In this document: positions 60,247-64,000 of the stretch, in pieces
How positions within the stretch are numbered: position 1 is the first letter of the stretch
Layout of the letters: the number at the start of each line of letters is the position of its first letter
DNA from: Acidithiobacillus ferrooxidans ATCC 23270
Lineage (GTDB): Bacteria > Pseudomonadota > Gammaproteobacteria > Acidithiobacillales > Acidithiobacillaceae
Direction of reading: 5' to 3'
Length of the DNA stretch: 64,000 nucleotides
Assembly (NCBI RefSeq): GCF_000021485.1
Contig: NC_011761.1
Coordinates: forward strand, 1,952,001 to 2,016,000
Made by a program: the position numbers and the translations under genes
The notes under the pieces: model-generated
Database searches by the model: none
What the model was told of the DNA's origin: nothing
Seen by the model: the letters and a program-made list of their open reading frames with translations, nothing else

Positions 60247-61812
60247 ATGGGTGAGATTACAAGGGCGCTCATCAGCGTTTCCGACAAGCGGGGCGTTGTA
60301 GAATTTGCCCGGCGGTTGCAGGATTTTGGGGTAGAGATACTCTCTACCGGCGGTACCGCCAAAGCTCTGATGGCCGATGGTGTCGCGGTGCAGGAAGTGG
60401 GCGACTACACGGGTTTCCCGGAACTACTGGAGGGCCGCCTCAAAACCCTGCACCCCAAAATCCACGGCGGACTGCTGGCGAAGCGCGACGACAGCAGCCA
60501 CACCCGGCAGATGGCCGAGTACGGCATCCCCGCGATCGATCTCCTCTGCGTCAATCTCTACCCCTTCGCCGAGACCATCGCCAGTGCCGATTGCACACTG
60601 GAAGAAGCCATGGAAAACATCGATATCGGCGGCCCGACCATGCTCCGTGCGGCGGCGAAGAACTGGGAGGGCGTCACTGTCCTCGTCGACCCCGATGACT
60701 ATGCCGCTGTGTTGCAGGAAATGGAACAGAGTTACGGCGGCGTCGGCGCCAGTACCCGCTTCCGCCTGGCCACCAAGGTCTTCGCCCACACGGCGCGCTA
60801 TGACGGTGCTATCGCCAACTATCTCTCCAGCCTGGGTCCCGATGGCAACCGGACAACCTTCCCGCAGACTCTGTCCCTGCAATTTAAGAAAGCGCAGGAT
60901 CTGCGCTACGGCGAAAATCCTCATCAGGCCGCCGCCTTCTACCGCGATGGCAGCGGCGGCGGACTGGCGGACGCCCATCAGTTGCAAGGCAAGGAACTGT
61001 CTTACAACAATATCGGGGACGGTGATGCCGCCGTCGCGCTGGTGATGGAATTTGCCGAACCCGCCTGTTGCGTGGTGAAGCATGGCAATCCCTGCGGCGT
61101 GGCCGTGGGGCCGGATCTGCTCGGTGCCTATCAGCGCGCATGGGCCGGCGATCCGATATCCGCCTTCGGCGGCATCGTCGCCTGTAACCGGCCGCTGGAT
61201 GCACAGACTGCCGAACTCATTAGCGATCAGTTCATCGAGATGGTACTGGCGCCCGCTATTTTGCCCGATGCCCGGCCCATTCTGGCCAAAAGGAAAAACC
61301 TGCGGGTGCTCGCCTTTGACGATGGCCGCGCCTGGCGGCGGACAGGCTGGGATTACAAGCGTGTGCGGGGGGGGTTGTTGGTACAGAACTTTGACCAGGC
61401 CATGGAAGCGGAAACGGACTGGAAAGTGGTCTCGGAACGCGCACCGACGGTACAGGAAGCCCGTGATCTCGCCTTTGTCTGGCGGGTCGGTAAATACGTG
61501 CGCTCCAACGCCATTGTCTATGGCCGAGAAGGCCAGACCGTCGGCATCGGTGCAGGACAGATGAGCCGGGTGGACGCGGCCAGATGCGGCGTAGCCAAGG
61601 CCCTGGAACTGGGCTTCGATCTGCACGGGGCAGCGCTGGCTTCTGACGCGTTCTTCCCCTTCCGCGATGGGATCGATGCGGCGGCGGCTGCGGGCGTAAA
61701 GGCGATCATTCAACCCGGCGGCTCCATCCGCGATGAAGAAGTCATCGCCAGCGCCAATGAACACGGCATCGCCATGGTCTTCACCGGCGTGCGCCATTTC
61801 CGACATGGTTGA
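60247..61812 (+). CDS. purH: Bifunctional AICAR transformylase/IMP cyclohydrolase
   Basis: A 521-residue enzyme performing the last two steps of IMP synthesis. The N-terminal IMP cyclohydrolase domain has [42 protein letters not shown] and [16 protein letters not shown]. The transformylase domain has [20 protein letters not shown] and [10 protein letters not shown]. The open frame extends to 60091 without a stop, but homology begins at ATG 60247. It is preceded by the attenuator-like leader and followed by purD, so the leader would control both. Confidence 0.97.
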
Positions 61813-61825
61813 GGAGGGAGCGCAG

Positions 61826-63088
61826 ATGGGCGCGAAAGTCATGGTCCTCGGCAGTGGCGGACGCGAACATGCCATCGCCTGGAAGCTGGCCCAGTCGGCG
61901 GAGGTAGCGAAAGTCTACTGTATGCCCGGCAATCCCGGTACGGCGGCCGAGGCCAAAGTCCACAATCTGGCCCTGAAGCCGACGGATGCCGACCAGGTGG
62001 TCGCTGCCGCCCGTGCGTTGAACGTCACGCTGGTGGTCATCGGCCCCGAAGCCCCACTGGTGGCGGGTGTAGGTGATGCGCTGCGCCGGGCTGGCATTCC
62101 CGTCTTTGGTCCCAACGCCGCCGGGGCGATGCTAGAGGGTAGCAAGGCCCACGCTAAATCCTTCATGGTGCGGCACGGTATCCCTACCGCCCGTTACGGA
62201 CGTTTTGACGATACCGACGCGGCCCTTGGCTACCTGCGTGACCAGCCGTTGCCGGTAGTGGTCAAAGCCGACGGCCTCGCCGCCGGCAAAGGAGTCGTCG
62301 TGGCTGTGGAGCGGGCCGAAGCGGAAGCAGCGGTGCACCAGTTCCTGAAATGGGGTCCTATCGTCATCGAAGAATTTCTGGAGGGGGAGGAAGCCAGCTT
62401 CATCGCCATCGTGGTGGATGGTCAGGTGTTGCCGCTGGCGGGGTCGCAAGACCACAAGCGTCTGCTGGACGGCGATCAGGGTCCCAATACTGGCGGCATG
62501 GGTGCCTATTCCCCCACCCCCATCCTTGATACCGCCATGAGCGAGCGGGTGTTGCGCGAAGTGATGCGCCCGGCAGCGCAAGGATTGATGACAGATCGCA
62601 CGCCCTACTGCGGGTTTCTCTATGCCGGTCTGATGATCGGCCCCACCGGACCCAAGGTGCTGGAATTCAACTGCCGACTGGGCGATCCCGAGACACAGCC
62701 GCTGATGATGCGCTTGCGGTCCGACCTCTATACGCTTCTGCTGACCGCGGCCCGCGGCGATCTGCTACCGACGGCTCTCGACTGGGACAGTCGCGCTGCC
62801 CTCTGCGTCGTATTGGCGGCTGACGGTTATCCCGATCATCCACAGACGGGTGACCCCATCTGCGGTCTCGACGAGACGCAGGGGGATACTGTCAAAATCT
62901 TTCATGCCGGAACTCAGGCGCGTGACGGCACCGTCATCACCGCGGGTGGGCGGGTGCTGGGCGTCACGGCGTTGGGAGAAAATCTGGCGATCGCGCAACA
63001 ACGTGCCTATGCGGCCGTCGCCGATATCCGCTGGCGGGGCTTGCAGTACCGGCACGACATCGGCCACCGCGGCCTGCGGCGTGCCTGA
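61826..63088 (+). CDS. purD: Phosphoribosylamine-glycine ligase
   Basis: A 420-residue ATP-grasp enzyme that joins glycine to phosphoribosylamine in purine synthesis. [19 protein letters not shown] is the N-terminal nucleotide-fold motif; [16 protein letters not shown] and [12 protein letters not shown] are ATP-grasp elements; [22 protein letters not shown] and [13 protein letters not shown] are the catalytic signatures. ATG 61826 has GAGGAGGGAG upstream. Gene order purH-purD is conserved in proteobacteria. Confidence 0.97.
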   Translation: MGAKVMVLGSGGREHAIAWKLAQSAEVAKVYCMPGNPGTAAEAKVHNLALKPTDADQVVAAARALNVTLVVIGPEAPLVAGVGDALRRAGIPVFGPNAAGAMLEGSKAHAKSFMVRHGIPTARYGRFDDTDAALGYLRDQPLPVVVKADGLAAGKGVVVAVERAEAEAAVHQFLKWGPIVIEEFLEGEEASFIAIVVDGQVLPLAGSQDHKRLLDGDQGPNTGGMGAYSPTPILDTAMSERVLREVMRPAAQGLMTDRTPYCGFLYAGLMIGPTGPKVLEFNCRLGDPETQPLMMRLRSDLYTLLLTAARGDLLPTALDWDSRAALCVVLAADGYPDHPQTGDPICGLDETQGDTVKIFHAGTQARDGTVITAGGRVLGVTALGENLAIAQQRAYAAVADIRWRGLQYRHDIGHRGLRRA

Positions 63089-63103
63089 CGCCGTTTCCGG
63101 CTG

Positions 63104-63664
63104 ATGCTGCCCCGCCATCCGCGTCGTCAGGATATTCGCCGAGGGGTTGCGCATATACGGCGCGGCGGGGTCATCGCCTATCCCACGGAAGGGGTCTGGG
63201 GGCTGGGCTGTGACCCGCGCCGGCGCCGCGCCCTGCACCGAATTCTGGCCCTGAAGGGGCGGCCACGGTTTAAAGGCGTTCTTCTGGTGGCCGGCCGGAC
63301 AGCCGAAACCCGGCGTTACTGGTCTGCGCAAGGTACAGATCAGGCGCTGCTGGCGCGATTCTGGCCCGGCACGACGCTGGTGCTCCCGGCCACGCCCCAG
63401 GTCCCCTTCTGGATACGCGGACGCCATGCGGGCGTTGCGGTGCGGATCAGTAGCCATCCCGCTATCGTCGCGTTGTCGCGGGTCTTCGGCGGCGCCATGG
63501 TCTCCACCAGTGCCAATCCGGCAGGGAAACAACCGGCCCGTGACCTGCGCACCTTATACCGCTATTTTGGCCGCTCTCTGTGGGTACTGCCAGCACGGTT
63601 GGGGGGGCAACATCATCCCAGCCGCATTGTCGATGCCCGCAGCGGTCGTGTCTTACGGGAGTGA
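63104..63664 (+). CDS. tsaC: Threonylcarbamoyl-AMP synthase (TsaC/YrdC)
   Basis: A 186-residue YrdC-domain protein. It makes threonylcarbamoyl-AMP for the t6A37 modification of tRNAs reading ANN codons. Motifs are [18 protein letters not shown] (substrate pocket), [14 protein letters not shown] (KxR-x-K region), [11 protein letters not shown] and [11 protein letters not shown]. The short length, without the Sua5 C-terminal domain, identifies the TsaC type. It lies 15 bases after purD and 4 bases before hemF. Confidence 0.92.
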   Translation: MLPRHPRRQDIRRGVAHIRRGGVIAYPTEGVWGLGCDPRRRRALHRILALKGRPRFKGVLLVAGRTAETRRYWSAQGTDQALLARFWPGTTLVLPATPQVPFWIRGRHAGVAVRISSHPAIVALSRVFGGAMVSTSANPAGKQPARDLRTLYRYFGRSLWVLPARLGGQHHPSRIVDARSGRVLRE

Positions 63665-63668
63665 AATC

Positions 63669-64000
63669 ATGCAACAACCATCCCTGGATGAAATGGAAAA
63701 CTTTCTCCGCGGCTTGCAGGATCGCATCTGCAACGCCCTGGAAGCAGCAGACGGCGCGGCGAAATTCCGCGAAGATCTTTGGGAACGGCCCGGCGGTGGC
63801 GGTGGGCGAACCCGGGTTATTGCCGACGGCGCTCTGCTGGAAAAAGGCGGGGTCAACTTCTCCAAAGTCCATGGCGACCAGCTTCCCCCCTCAGCTACCG
63901 CACATCGCCCTGAACTGGCGGGACAGACCTTCACCGCCCTTGGCATCTCTCTAGTACTGCATTCCCGCAACCCCTATGTCCCCATCGTTCACATGAACTA
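63669..64000 (+). CDS. hemF: Coproporphyrinogen III oxidase (aerobic), 5' part
   Basis: The first 110 codons of hemF, whose product oxidatively decarboxylates coproporphyrinogen III to protoporphyrinogen IX with O2. [32 protein letters not shown] and [13 protein letters not shown] are clear family motifs. GGGAG precedes the ATG by 8 bases. The gene runs beyond the window end. The pair tsaC-hemF is common in gammaproteobacteria. O2-dependent heme synthesis fits an aerobe. Confidence 0.95.
   Translation, partial: MQQPSLDEMENFLRGLQDRICNALEAADGAAKFREDLWERPGGGGGRTRVIADGALLEKGGVNFSKVHGDQLPPSATAHRPELAGQTFTALGISLVLHSRNPYVPIVHMN

Noticed and set aside
60424-61875. 483-codon frame antisense to purH
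   Set aside because: It is the complement of purH codons; no domain, no ribosome site.

Overview
The window is a high-GC, densely packed bacterial chromosome segment. Gene content, gene order and codon use suggest a proteobacterium of the Acidithiobacillus type, i.e. an acidophilic chemolithoautotroph. That assignment is inference from gene families (KdpFABC with KdpDE, TSUP sulfur-compound exporter with its TIGR02186 partner, PII, NhaA and CPA1 antiporters, OprB-like and OmpL-like porins); no rRNA or other phylogenetic anchor is present. One tRNA gene (Leu, UAG) was found. No insertion sequence, prophage or CRISPR array was seen.

Layout. 1-6719: housekeeping block on the plus strand (pepA 3' end, holC, unknown gene, valS, nhaA, nadC), several genes joined by ATGA overlaps. 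6732-10643: a dioxygenase-like gene divergent from a tetR-dienelactone hydrolase-Old Yellow Enzyme cassette with a perfect palindromic operator. 10726-16264: mixed genes around tRNA-Leu (nucleotidyltransferase-like protein, DUF805, FkbM methyltransferase, alpha/beta hydrolase, ICMT-like methyltransferase, HAD phosphatase, rluC). 16461-24272: rne, cysS-gltX, and mrcA. 24273-30007: a GH15 glucoamylase and a glucose-dehydrogenase-like SDR, then a broken small gene and a membrane protein-kinase-HAD cluster.

30060-38466 is a complete potassium-uptake island: kdpDE on the minus strand, divergent from two overlapping 30-residue membrane ORFs (the second is KdpF), kdpA, kdpB and kdpC. Two tandem 22-bp repeats containing TTTATA-N5-TTTATA lie between them and look like KdpE operators. 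The 18-bp core recurs once more at 38885, upstream of a truncated glutamate 5-kinase.

38500-48600 is the accessory part. It holds small membrane proteins, an OmpL-like porin, a PII protein with a 9-bp tandem repeat expanded inside it, a duplicated small membrane gene, an HTH protein with an internal repeat, a CPA1 antiporter, a DsbG-like/lipoprotein pair, and an OprB porin/beta-propeller pair. 48631-56192 carries an alpha-2-macroglobulin homologue (frameshifted, lacking the thioester motif) and pbpC. 56488-59997 carries a Roadblock/ODP-type diiron pair and a TIGR02186-TSUP-USP operon.

60081-64000 holds purH, purD, tsaC and the start of hemF. purH is preceded by a sigma70-like promoter and a leader with three mutually exclusive hairpins ending in a U-tract terminator. 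This leader is the best candidate in the window for an undescribed regulatory RNA.
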